Shown here: piece after piece, positions 33,196 through 45,200 of the stretch
Layout: the number at the start of each line of letters is the position of its first letter
Position numbering within the stretch: the stretch's first letter is position 1
NCBI GenBank assembly: GCA_014904985.1
Contig: MU129062.1
Span: forward strand, 1 to 64,000
DNA from: Hydnum rufescens UP504
Lineage: Eukaryota; Basidiomycota; Agaricomycetes; Cantharellales; Hydnaceae
Reading direction: 5' to 3'
DNA length: 64,000 nt
Made by a program: the position numbers and the translations under genes
The notes under the pieces: model-generated
The model's input: the letters and a program-made list of their open reading frames with translations, nothing else
The model's database searches: none
Told to the model about the DNA's origin: nothing

Positions 33196-35156
33196 ATGGC
33201 AGCCCCTTTGTACACCACAGAATCTGGCCGACTGTTCCATGCAGGAAAGATCCTTATCGTATGCGTAGGACTGCCAGGTAAGCGGCGGTTCAGATGATAT
33301 AACTTTTGAAACTGAAAGGGATTTAAGCCCGTGGAAAGACACATATCTCTCGTGCTCTTGAACGATACCTCCGATGGATGGGTGTTAAGACCCAAGTGTT
33401 CTCTTTGGGCGATTATCGTCGGAAGCAGCTCGGCTCTGCCAAGGATCTACCACCGGACTACTTTACGTATGGTGTGCCCCATCCCTTTGTCTTCCTGTTG
33501 TCTATCCTGCTCACACGATGCAAAGGTCGGAAATCTCCCGAGACAGAAACCTTACGCCGGGGGATCAGAAATGGTTGCGAGCAGCTTATTTTTGACTTCT
33601 TCGGGAAAGAACGCGGTCAAGTAGCAATATATGATGCCAATAATGGAACCATCGAGAGCAGAAGACTGATAGGGGAAAAATTCGAGAAGGATGGAGTCCA
33701 TGTTATTTTTCTAGGTACGGAAAATCCTGCGACCCACAACTCTTCCCATTTTTGAATTGAATGTTCTTGGACCTAAAGAGTCTATGTGCGATAATCAGGA
33801 GATCGTGCTCGCCAATATTCGAAGTGTCAAAATTACATCCCCTGATTATAAGAATTTCGAACCAGAGAAAGCGGTGGAGGATTACATGAGCAGAATTCGG
33901 GACCACGAAAAGCACTATCAACCGGTGAACGAGCTGGATCGGCCATATATCAAGATTATCAATGTGCCTAGATATCGCAGTGCCCCTCTTCCTTGATTGT
34001 TAATGAGACTCTCCCAAACAGGTAGCAGAGAAAATTATGGTTAATGTGAGTGCAAATGTACCGAATTTGAAGGTTTTTTTTTTTTCCAAATCCACACTCT
34101 TCTTTAGAAAATCCGAGGATACTTGCAGGTCCGTTTCTATCATGGGAAGCCACGGTGTGGTGCTTGACGATGATACCATTAGTCCCGTATCATTTTCTTC
34201 CTGATGAACATTCACAACAAACCCCGCACGATCTATTTCGCGAGGGTGCGCCCCCACCATTTTCTGGATCTAAATTGCCTAATTTGCTTAACTGGATCAA
34301 TAGAGCGGCCAATCCCTCATTGAACACTCTTACAAAGCCGACTCCGACCTCTCACCAGCCGGCTGGGAGTATGCAGAGAAACTTAAAGAATTTGTTCTTG
34401 AGCGCCGCGCCAAAAACCTAGAGTCTCGGAAGAAGATGGGGCTAGCTGTCGATGAAAACAAGAAGTTGGTCGTAAGTGTTTGGACCTTGCGAGAAACCAA
34501 TTGAATACAATGATTGAGAGAGACCAGGTCTGGACATCTGCCCGTCGACGATCACATCATACTGCTTGGCCTTTCGTTCATCAAGGCTACCGGGTCATCG
34601 AAAAACCAACCATGAGTGAAATTAACCCCGGGGTTTGGGACGGTCTTTCTCCTGAGCTGGCCCGCGAACGTTATCCGGACGAGTGGGAGCGTTTCCTAAA
34701 AGATCCTTATGCTCACCGAGCTCCCCGTGCTGAGAGTTACCACGATCTCAGTGGTATGTGATGCACTCTCTTATTGACTGCTTTGGAGATAATCTTGTGG
34801 CCAACGTAGTACGCCTGGAGCCCATCATTATCGAGCTGGAACGTGAACAGAACGACCTCCTTATCATTGGACATGCTTCAGTCATCCGCTGCCTACTTGC
34901 ATATCTTATTGGGCTTCCGGCCAGTGAGGTGCCTGCTGTTGAGATTGCTCGAGGAGATTTGGTCGAGGTCCTACCTGCATCATATGGGGTCCATTCTCAG
35001 GCGTTCCACTTTTGGAGTGGTCCTGGTCGAAGTCATGACGAAGAAGGCGAAGACGGCATGACGTACTATGAGAATTACGCCGAAGCCACTGCGGGGAAAC
35101 GCAAAGACGCAGGTTCGGGACCACCGATGCATATCGTGGAGACGGAGCAAACGTAG
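33196..35156 (+). CDS. 6-phosphofructo-2-kinase with altered bisphosphatase site
   Basis: Makes fructose 2,6-bisphosphate, the main activator of glycolytic phosphofructokinase, in the cytosol. Ten exons: 33196-33277, 33328-33471, 33526-about 33714, 33780-33963, 34022-34045, 34108-34128, 34183-34245, 34304-34471, 34528-34753, 34810-35156; the frame is continuous. The kinase part has VGLPARGKTHISRALERYLR (Walker A), VFSLGDYRRKQLG and VAIYDANNG. The phosphatase part begins RTIYFARSGQS, where active bisphosphatases have RHGE: the phospho-accepting His is Ser and the Glu is Gln. The later IIGHASVIR keeps the second His. Yeast PFK26 is known to have the same His-to-Ser change and to act only as a kinase, so I infer the same here. 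Exons five and six are only 24 and 21 nt. Confidence 0.9.
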
Positions 35157-35330
35157 GCTGTATAACGTGGCCCTGGATCATGTATGATATAGACTTGGTA
35201 TCTCTCCGATCGGATTGGGATTGCGCAGATATACTTTTGGGGAAACTCTAAATGACTAATTCCAATGATCTGTAAAAAGTCGCGTTGCCAATAACCTTGA
35301 TCCCACGGCCAAGAAAGTCAACTATCTCCC

Positions 35331-37593
35331 TCAAATTCTGGTTTCGTTGCCAACAGCATTCCAAAATGCACATCGGCGATCGTGTTTTGCGTCGATGTCC
35401 TCTACGAACGACGAAGTGCCGGCAGAATCGCCCTGTTGGAGAACCAAACGAGCGGCACTCCGACGTATGGGAGGCCAGTGCACAGTGCTATTAACACCTA
35501 CGTTGGGATCAAAGAACCGCGCGAAAGAGGTCCACCGCGCTATCGTTTCCGTCGCCAGTGGGCGCTGTGCCGGCGTAAAAGGCACGAAGGCCCCCAGGGC
35601 ATTAGAAGAGCTGGGCCCGGAACTGATCGGGAACCTTCATTAGTCGCCTGTGAAGTTGAGACTGCTTCGACTTACTTTGTGCCTATACGGTCCCAATAGT
35701 ATTTAGCATCTCACAAAAAATAAAACACGAGAAGAGCGAAGGGGACTACTAAACGCACCATCAAAAAGAAAAAAGAGTTCAGAGGTATGCATAACGCCTT
35801 TCCATGGAGCGGCTGCAAGTTGAACAGGATCCGGTGTATTGAATCGATAGTTGTACACATTCTTGGATATACTTGAGTTACTCATGGAAATGGTTTTTGC
35901 AATCAACCAATCTCTGTTAGGATGTGAGCGAAACTGTGGGACATAAAACTGTTCGTGATCAGGGCTTACTGGCAAGCGAAAACCGTATCAGCGAATGCTG
36001 TAGTGACGCGCTCCCATTGAGACGAGAATTCGTTTTCTGGATACAAAGCAATCATGGCTTCCAGAGTAGCATTCGACTGTTGAAAAGACAGGGGTGTGCA
36101 ATGTAAGGCATAATGCCCACACACGTAGAGACTGGAAGGTGGTTCTCACTAGTTTTGTATAACGGTTTGTAATCGCGCGAACAAATCCAACAGTGTCGTT
36201 TTCCAAATTGCTGGGGGGGCCAACGAATATGGAGCCATCATTAGTGGTATGTCCGGCCATAAAGTGTACTGGAGAAGAGGTGAGCGGTATATTGGGAATG
36301 AGACGGGAAGGCAATTCTCGGACAAATTCTCCATCGATGACTGGCCCGAATTTGCATGTGCCGCGATTATTTACTGCAGATACTACAGCTCCAAGCGAGG
36401 CACCCCTCAGGCAAGACAAGACGTTGCCGGAGTTACCACACCCTGCTGATCGAACAACACCATCAAAGCAAGCCTGGTACTCCTCGCTGGTGTAGATTGG
36501 ATCGGTTCCGATGCTCTGAGCAATCTATGAACCATATATAGAAGGAAATATACATAAGTTGAAGATAGCACTGTTACTTACAGCCCCTTGAACTAGACTT
36601 TGCTTGCCACCGTATGCGAGCAGGTGGAATACGACGTCTGCTCCCCCCTAACAAAAACCTAAGTCAATTCGGATCGCGCGATAAATGGGGTATTTCACGA
36701 AAAGTACCGAACTCTCCCCCGCGATAGTCACATGATTGGGGTCCCCGCCAAAGTTACCGATGTTCCTATCATCCAAATCGGATGAGCATGCATCTATGAC
36801 TGCATTGTTCAGATAAAGGTAGCCACCGGTTGATCCAGCCGAGGGCTGCACGTTGGTCCAACAAACCGACATTAAGGTCTCCATCATTGGCGACCTCGGA
36901 ACTCGCAAGAAATCCGAGCAATCCAAGTCGATATTGAATGCTTACTGCAATAACAGAGCCGTTTGACTGTGGGATCCAGTCGTTCATAGGAAATCCCTGG
37001 GCACTCTTTGAGACTTCGATGAGAACATTACAACTCGGGAAACGAGATTCTTTACGTACGTTGTAGTAGTGCCCGCCCCCTACATGTTCGTTTTTCCAAA
37101 TGCGAACCGATAGGTGTCAGTGTCTGTCGCATAGTTCAAGAAGACGAGGCACATACATGGATATACACAAATACCGGCAGTTGCGACGTTTTATCCGCCA
37201 TTGGCGGCTTCCATATGTTCAAGGTGAGACAATCTGGATTGGCCACATTGGCCAAAGATGTGTTCAAATAAGTCCTGTGCATCGGCAACAAATCTAGCCC
37301 TTGCCTTCACTACCAATCCCTACTGTGGCGGGCTGTTGTAGACAAATTGGGCCCCAATTCCTTGAGTCTATAATCCCATCTGTTTTGCTAGATTCATCTA
37401 CAGTCTGGGGACGGCGAAACCTGAGGTTTCCCAAAGGCGGCTGGGCATAGGGTATGGCTCCAAAAAAGTGAACTCCTGGTAGACTGGCGTTACCCCAGTA
37501 CTTTGCGTATCCTACGCTTATGACAGGATCCACATGATTTGCTAGCACGCCAGCGATAAGGAGGAAAATCGAGTATAGGGAGACCCAGGACAT
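35331..37593 (-). CDS. Secreted type-B carboxylesterase/lipase
   Basis: Probably extracellular ester hydrolase of the carboxylesterase B family. The chosen start at 37593 gives a signal peptide, MSWVSLYSIFLLIAGVLA; an in-frame ATG 11 codons upstream would place a charged stretch before it. Next come VHFFGAIPYAQPPLGNLRFR, the EDCLTLNIWKPP-type text and PVFVYIHGGG-type oxyanion region (37100-37250), SIQYRLGLLGFLAS, the nucleophile elbow HVTIAGESSGG (completed across an intron near 36660-36710), and the catalytic His in GVMHTSELFFLF (about 35780). The C-terminal exon (35331-about 35585) supplies ARWTSFARFFDPNVG and ends NAVGNETRI, typical for fungal members. Several introns of 50-60 nt interrupt it. 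The acid residue was not pinned down. Confidence 0.8.
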
Positions 37594-37626
37594 AATGTTG
37601 GCGAATACGCAAGCTCTATCCCTCAC

Positions 37627-38541
37627 TATTCAGTCGACACAACGCAATAAATTTGAATATAGGAAGTTCCTTTAGGCGGTTGCTTGAACAGACCCTGCCA
37701 CTGCTCTCGTCGTAATCTCCAAGTGCCGCGCGACGGTTCTTCAATAATTATGGGCATAGAGCCCACAGTCCTACAGTCATGCGGCCCGCGCCAACGCGCC
37801 CATTTGAATAAATCATTGCCAGCGGATCGACTGGACCGCCGGGAAACTAACACAACCATCACGGAGACATTGCAGTGAATCCCAGGACGGATGTGATTGT
37901 TTCCATGCCCAAGTCTGCACCACCAAGCAAGAGACTCCGGATGGGCCGCAACTGAGAGGTGTCAGTGTGCACGCCTACGTCGCCAAGTGTCGATCATATG
38001 AATCGAGACAGAAAAACACCGGATATAGTGCCCGAGCAGAAGCAGAGAGTTCAGAGACACAGGATGAGTAGCTTGATCATGGGATTTCTGAGTTGATTTG
38101 AACCTAATATATGCAAGAGAGGCTGAAAAGTCTCGACAACATTTGGGGAAAAACCCTCCACGTAGGTCTTGTTTAACGAGTATAGAACGCCAAAGGACTG
38201 GATGGGATCTGTCGTACCCAAAGCTGATCATGGCTTACATACAAGTAGGTGTGATTGTTCCTTCAACGACTGTTATCTAGCTAGGATTAGTAGAACTGCC
38301 CTCGGCCTTGCGCATCTACCGGTGTAGAACCCAGACATTTCCCCCTCTCTCTGCACGGCCTCAGCCGCGAATTACTGTAAAAAATGAGGGCTAGAATATC
38401 TTCCAGGTGTGAAGCGTGGGGAAGTTAAAAGAAAACCGCTGCGGAACTCAGGCAACTCACTACCAGACTTAATGCTCGTTTCGTAGGCGCATCTCGGGAA
38501 CTGCCGTGGCGCCATAGAACTCAGTTGCGGAAACGAAAGAG
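37627..38541. other. Divergent intergenic region, no gene recognised
   Basis: Lies between the carboxylesterase (-) and a membrane protein gene (+), so it should hold both promoters. Frames of 60-90 codons occur on both strands but have no family resemblance. Confidence 0.4.
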
Positions 38542-39458
38542 ATGCCTGAACCAGAGGACAGACAACGCCTGGTGGGAGGCGAACTTGATGAGGAAGCCGG
38601 TTTGGGGCTTCCACCACGACCTATCCCTTCGTCAACGTCAGTAACTCATACGCGGTCCACGTGCATGGGCTCGGGTTTTGATATTCTGGCTTCAGGCCTG
38701 CGAGATCCCATTATGCGCTCACTCGACGAGAAGCAGTTAGATCTCTCGCCAACCGTCTTATACATTCCCGGGCATACATCTTCCTCTACCTGGGCCTGAC
38801 CGCACTCTCTTTGACGACTGTCGTGCTTAGCCTTGTCAAAGGATGCCCCGGTCTCCCTTTTTACATCCTTGAAATCATAATAAATAGCGCCATGATTATC
38901 GAAGTGGCCATTCGTATGGTTGCATTATCTAAGGTATAGCCCTTCTTCATTCCCGCTCAAAGTTATTGAGCATATTTGTCTCCAGCTGTTTTGGAAATCA
39001 CTATTTAATTGGGTGGACATGGCCATCACACTATTCTGCATTGTTACCCTGCTCATCATTGCCTCTACCCCATGCGAAAGCAAAGGGGAGGAGGTCTTTG
39101 ACACCCTCATCCTGGTCGCGCGTAATTTTGTTCAATTTGGCCGTCTGGCGGCTATCATGCGCAAGTAAGACAGCATTTTGTTTCTGTTTCTCTTGGAATT
39201 TAACGAATTCGATAATCATAATGTTCATATAGGTCTGGAACAAGTATATTTGCGCGACCCAAGCCCATTGATCTACTCCAATCTCGCGCGATGGACATTG
39301 ACATGGACGACGACGGTGACGAGGTTGTAGCAGAGCAAGGATTTCGGCCGATCCCTCATAATGACGTTCTCTTTGATATGAGAAGGGACAGGCCTGCAAA
39401 ACCTCCTGGACCGGCACCCCCAGAAGATCAGGAGGACCTATGGGCCAGCGTCGGTTAA
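38542..39458 (+). CDS. Small membrane protein resembling a voltage-sensor (ion-transport) domain
   Basis: Exons run from 38542 to about 38934, about 38991 to 39166 and 39233 to 39458. After a cytosolic N-terminus (MPEPEDRQRLVGGELDEEAG) there are four predicted membrane segments: FLYLGLTALSLTTVVLSLV; FYILEIIINSAMIIEVAIRM; FNWVDMAITLFCIVTLLIIA; and the weaker TLILVARNFVQFGRLAAIM. The acidic residue in S2, the Asp in NWVD of S3 and Arg-containing S4 fit the voltage-sensing half of ion channels; no pore helix follows. The acidic C-terminal tail (MDIDMDDDGDE) ends after about 70 residues. The first exon and the first membrane segment lie in different frames; one base seems to be missing from GGG at 38770-38772. 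I infer the fold from pattern only. Confidence 0.55.
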
Positions 39459-39584
39459 GGTATCTACAGCGATTTTATGTCCTCAGCGCATATTATAATG
39501 CCCTTAAGTCCAATTCCAAAACATCCTATCGATTCGGACAATGTAATGTTGGGTCACCGAGCTGTTTAATAACATTCACGTAGT

Positions 39585-40684
39585 CTATGATGATGAATTA
39601 CGTTGGAATATCTGCGTAGCGAGACCATTTGCCCTTCGCTGTCGTGATGTTTTCAGCAAGTAATAGAACATGACACCCGTCGCAGCAGATAGTGAATACC
39701 TAAACAAAAAAGGCATGTTAAAAGGGGTTCATGAACTCAGGACAAAGCGAGGACGCGCCACGTGATAGCGTATGTAGCATGCATATTTCTTAGCTCGACG
39801 TTTGGGACCCGACCGACGGGGACACCTGCAGCTACGCGTTCAGATGCTTCCCCAGAGTTGCCGTCTATAATGGAAGCAAAGTAAGCGATTATGTCCTGTA
39901 GCATACATGAACACGCACCGAAGATCGCCTCGATCAAGACTGGCTGCACTCCAACGTGTGGCCCTCCAGCATGCTGAGCAAGCGCATCTACATCGGCCCA
40001 GTACCACTCTCCCTTCTCAACGTTATTATCTGGGGTGAATCGATTTCGGGTTTGGGATTGCCGCAGTAGCCCAACCACTTCCACAATCGCATTCGATCCA
40101 CTGCCCTTGGCGAAGATTGATGGGTCATTTTTCACCAGGTCACGGGAAACAAACCCTCTGTCTACGAGGACAGTTGATGCCCCGTCTCCCCGTCGCAGTG
40201 GGGTTATGATATGATAGCCAATGACATTATCGCGCGTACGGGGACCGAGAAGAACAGAGTGTGCATGATCCCATGTTCCAAAGATTCGGACCTTTCGATA
40301 CTCAAAGCTAGGTATGGATGAAAGACTGTTTATAGACCACATAAGCTGGAAGTGCGTACGGGTCATGCAGAAACAAACATTAACCTACTGCACATTGCGC
40401 GGCAAGCTCATTGGATCCCGACTCAGTTTGTCATGGAGGTCCTCAATCAAATTGACTTTCCATTGCAGTCGCTGAATCTGCCAAGTCCCCAGACCAGCAC
40501 AAACTATAGGCATGCAGCCAAGGAAGAAAATTGGCAGTTTAGCCAGGAATCGATTTTCACGTTTTCCTTCTGGTCCAGAATAATGTGGGTGGTGATCATG
40601 GTGCCATCCGTAACCCTGTTTTAAAGGACTTGAATGGATATCGCGACGGAAGAGCAGCCCTAGACGAGTAACTCGTTTCGCCAT
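39585..40684 (-). CDS. SHY1: SURF1/Shy1, cytochrome c oxidase assembly factor
   Basis: Mitochondrial inner-membrane protein needed for assembly of the Cox1 module of complex IV. The start at 40684 (MAKRVTRLGLLFRRDIHSS) gives a basic presequence. Then come the first membrane segment (LPIFFLGCMPIVCAGLGTWQ), the conserved WQIQRLQWKVNLI, the intermembrane domain with YRKVRIFGTWDH, GPRTRDNVIGYHIITPL, VLVDRGFVSRD and GEWYWADVDALA, and YAITW. After this the frame would stop at once, but splicing from TG|GCGCGT (39758) to TTTAG|G (39699) gives YSLSAATGVMFYYLL, the expected second membrane segment, ending at 39585. That intron (39700-39758, 59 nt) would be GC-AG. A further upstream ATG at 40735 lacks a presequence-like start. 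Confidence 0.85.
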
Positions 40685-40799
40685 GCTTGGGCGAGATTTG
40701 AATCCGCATTGCTGCGGTTTCATGCATGCATTCAATGCTGTGGGAACGGCATTCGGGCTCGTACGACTCCGTCATCTCTTACTCAAAATATTCCTGTAC

Positions 40800-42283
40800 T
40801 CTAAGGATTGGACGAACATGAAATGGAATTTTGTGGGGTGTTATGCGTATCAACTTCCCATAGGTGCCAGTGCGCCAGATTTCTGGATTCGCTCCAGTCA
40901 CTTTTGAACATCAGTTCGACCATCCCTGAGGTTTTGCTAGCCCCCCCTAGGGTATGATTCCACATCTGTCTGGTGGCTCTCAACCACCAGAGGATCTGCC
41001 ACCTGTGTTCGGCATCCTCAAGCTGTGCCCAAATGCCCAAATATTTGTTCACTCCGCAAGCCGATGGCGATGTGGGGAATAATGGATTCACACAACATGA
41101 GCGACATGCTGGAGAAGCAATGGATTTATCGAAACTTGTATTCCACGCACTCTTTGCACATAAGAAATACACTCCTATTCAAGAGATGCAGACTTAGGAA
41201 GGCACAGTGAGTGGGATGAAGCAACTGTGATAAACATACTGTACCGTCGGCCATCCATCCAAGGCTCAAGACGGTCTGCGTCGGTTGATTCTACCCACCA
41301 TGAAGCCCACCCCGAATATAGCATTTCTGGCCTGTGCGGCGTCGTCCAAATAACCGAGCCTTCGCCTTTTCAGCCCTCACTTGGGAATCTCAACTGTAAG
41401 GAAATACAAGATTAGCAAATGCTTCCCTTGTTATTCGCCATTGGTATTGTAGGCCTCGGCAGCAGAGGCTGTCATCAGTGACGCGAGAACTCATGGAATC
41501 CCCGAAAGACTTCAGGGGGGGTTTTTGAGGTAGCTGTGCTGTCACACTCACGGAGCACCAACCGCGGATCCTGTGGGACCTTCCACTCCTTACAGACAGA
41601 AAGTCAGTTGTTGCGTAGCCCACGGAGCCGTGAAAGGGCCGGAGGCTTGTACATAATGCTGGGGGACATGTTCTCATCATCGGGAAGATTGCACACAAGC
41701 AAAGACGATAGTCTTCCGTGAATATATGGCCAATTTATAATGTTCCTGAAGAAGAGTGAAGGCACTGGGCGGGTCTCATTGATCATGAGAAGAATGTCCG
41801 GGGAGAGGACGCTGCGAACAACGAAGTCCAAATGCCGTAGGAACGGAAGAGACAGACGAGATCAAGAGCCACGAGCCAAATCAGTGGTACCATCCGAGAG
41901 TGGTTCAATCGACACATGAGTGATTCTGTGCATCTATCACAACCATGAAAATGGGAGAAGAAATCATGAATGGCGAATATGAACCACAGCGCAGTCAACA
42001 CCAGCGATGCGTGTGGTGGATGCATGCTGATGCGTGTACTCGCCGATGCGTTTCTGCTGCTGATGCTGATGTCGATCTGCGAACAGCGCATCGAATGAGT
42101 CATGGGAAGTATGCGACTAGCATCGGATGCACATTTCTACTGTCCCCGGAAGTTGCCGTCGGGAGACAACTCAACTGCGGTGCACAAGGCTCCAGTTCGG
42201 AAGATGCAAGTATTTCCCTGCTCTGGGGATAAGGAAGTTCCTGATTCTTCGTCCCAGGTGGACGGCCCGTGGTGATAATCGGG
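40800..42283. other. Unresolved region, possible gene remnant on the minus strand
   Basis: No reliable model. Minus-strand pieces at 41604-41831 (LDFVVRSVLSPDILLMINET, INWPYIHGRLSSLLV) and 41390-41698 have a protein-like look and could be joined by introns near 41560-41600, vaguely like the C-terminal half of an F-box/leucine-rich protein. Frames on the plus strand over the same stretch are poorer. Treat as unknown. Confidence 0.25.
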
Positions 42284-45200
42284 ATGACATCCACTATCCA
42301 ACCCGACCGGTTGACAAGGACAAGGCTGAAGCTGAACTAGCCATCAATATTAAGAAAGCAACGAATCCTGAGGAAACTGCACCCAAGGCTAAGCATGTGC
42401 GAAGTGAGGCGGACAATGTCATTTGACTCCCCTTGTCGCTGTACATTGACCAAACTCGATCCCCTACATACAGAATGTATCGTATATACGTGGGATTATC
42501 ACTCTTCGATCTCAATTTGGTCTGGTTTACGGGTCCAACCAATTCTCGCGGATGAAGTACAGACGTATAAGGCCTTGATCACTGTGCATAAGATTCTCCA
42601 AGAGGGGCATCCCATAGTACGTCGGAGGACAGAATTCCGACTCCACAGAGCTAACTTTCCCTGGTTTTCTGCAGACGTTAAAAGAGGGCCAGAATCAAAC
42701 TGGATGGTTGGAAACATGCGCTCGTACCGTTGGGCACGATGCGGGCCGAGGTGAATGTGGCACGTGCAAGTGCCATCCATGTCCTACTGATCTGTGGAAC
42801 AGGGTATGCTTCTCTTATCCGCGCTACGTATCATTTATCCTGGCCAAGCTTCGGTTTCACCGGCATCACCCCGAATTCAACGGACTCTTCGAGTATGAGG
42901 AATATATCAGTCTTAAAAATATTGACGATCCAACGAGGGGTAAGAGGCACAGCTCCTTCATGTACTCTGTGTGCCACTAATGAGACATCCTTTTGAAGAT
43001 ACGAAACTATTTCCGACCTGATGAACCTCCAGGACCAGATCGAATCTTTCCAAAAACTCGTCTTTGCACACTTTTCCGGAGCTTCCAACAACCAATGTCG
43101 AATATCGTCCTTGGTACCTTTAGTCAAGGAGAGCTATGGTATATATCGCTTCATCACCAGCATGATGCGCGCTATGCACAGAAGTGCGTCGACATGTAAT
43201 CCGGATTCCGATCGAGATATTGATGCTGCCATTAAGGATTGGACGACATGGAAGTATTAGACCCATTACGACAGCGATATAATACTCAACATCACAATCT
43301 GCGAAAATTCTATTATGAATGTTCAAATCTCAAATATTTGACCTCCCTCATCAATGTCCCTAAACTCGGCCAGGTCCGAAGTTCGTTGTCTTTCATGTAC
43401 CAGGATTTACCTTCCTTGTTCTCTAGGAACCGCCCAACTTGGCTGATAGTGGCTCTCCTCCCGATCTTCCGAAACGACCAACCACCGCCGCTCCCAAACC
43501 ATCCACACCTCCTCCTTCCGCCCCACCCCCTCCCGATGCCGCAATGATATTAGAACAGGCGCGCATGCTCAAAGAGTATGAGGAGAAGCAGGCAGCTCTC
43601 CTTGCTGCACAGCTTGCGGAGGACAGAGCGCGCCAGGAACGTGATGCCGCCCGACAAGCGTGAATTCGAGGAAGCCAACGGCAACAGGCCGAACGGGAAC
43701 GTTTGGCCCAAGAAAGGCTCCTTCAAGAACAAATGAATCAATATAACAATCAAGTTGTCGGGAGAACCCAGGAGTTGGAGCGGGAATTGTTGGGCATGCG
43801 CGGCCAATTTGAACGTGATCAACTACTGCTGGAACAATACGATCGAGTAAGTCCTCTTGGCTTTAGTGGACGTCTTTGTTCTTACATCCTGTTGTCAGAG
43901 AGTAAAAGCCCTCGAAGGAGAGTTGGGTGCCGTAGCCGCAAACGTTGGGTCGCAGATAGCGACAAAAGATGAGCTTATCAAACAACTTCAAGATCAAGTC
44001 GTCTTGTGGAGAAACAAGTACGAGGCTCTGGCGAAGCTTTACAGCCAATTGCGGACGGAACATCTCGACATGTTGTCCAAATATAAGCAAATGCAACTGA
44101 AAGCGAACTCGGCTCAAGAAACAATAGACAAAATGGAGCGGATGGAGCGAGATGTCAAGGCCAAAAACCTTGAGCTCGCTGACATGATCCGGGAGCGTGA
44201 CCGTGCGCGTTTCGATGTCGATCGCATGAAGGCGGTAAGCATACTGCGCCTGTATCCTTGTTTGTTGCGTAGAATTAATCCCCAACGTTCTATAGAGCCA
44301 TAAAGATGAAATCGACCGATTGAAACGGGAGCTTTCGTTTGCGAACGAGCGTCTCGACGATGCTACCCGGAACAAGAGCTCGGAGGTTTCCAGTATGATG
44401 TCGAAGTATAATCGACAGCTCAACGAGTTGGAAGATTCCTTGCGAGTGAGTTGAATCTATGCATTCGAACATCCCCGATACTCAAATCATACATTTCTCT
44501 AGAGTAAACAATACCAAATCGATGATCTGTTACAGAAAATTGACAGCCATGCAGACGAGTTTGAGCGTCTTCGAGAGGAGAAAGATCAAGAGATCGCCAT
44601 CATCCAAGAGGGCATGGATCATACAATTCAGCAACTTGCTGAGACTCAGCAGGTCCGCTCCAATGTCATTTCCGTGGGAATTGTGTTGCTCACCTCGTTT
44701 ATTAGAACCAAGGCTTCGCGAACCAAGCAACGGATGTTCAGATTGACACATTGATATTGGACAACCGCAAAAAGCTGAATCAAATCATCGGTGCGGTATT
44801 AGAGGGTATTCACTTACTTTAGCTCTCATCTGACCCCACATCCAGATTCCATTCTTCAGGCCTGTGTGCAGAAAGTCGATGATGCGATTTACGAACTTGA
44901 GTCGGTCACTCAAGCCGGAAATCTTAATTCTACGCCAGAATACACATTGTCGATGATCGAAAAGGCGACAAATAACGCCACCGAATTCGCCACCACGTTC
45001 GTTCTGTACCTAAATGCTGAGGAAGGTGGAGACCATGTCGACGTGATTAAGGGGGCAAACGAATTTGCTCAATCGCTATCCGACGTGCTGATCAGCGCAA
45101 AGGGGATTACCCGTCTTGCTGTCGACGACGACGCCTCCGATCGACTCGTTAGCATTGCCAAAGCTGCTGGAGATGCGGGACTGCGGTTCTTCCTCAACCT

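Noticed and set aside
35703..35975. Carboxylesterase truncated after FLFDG
   Set aside because: The missing C-terminal part is present downstream on the same strand (35331-35585) behind an intron.
40680..40750. tRNA gene on the minus strand (B-box-like GATTCAAATC next to a CCGCA-GCAA-TGCGG stem)
   Set aside because: The T stem does not pair, the base before TTC is A, no A box or acceptor stem is found, and the site overlaps the start of SHY1.
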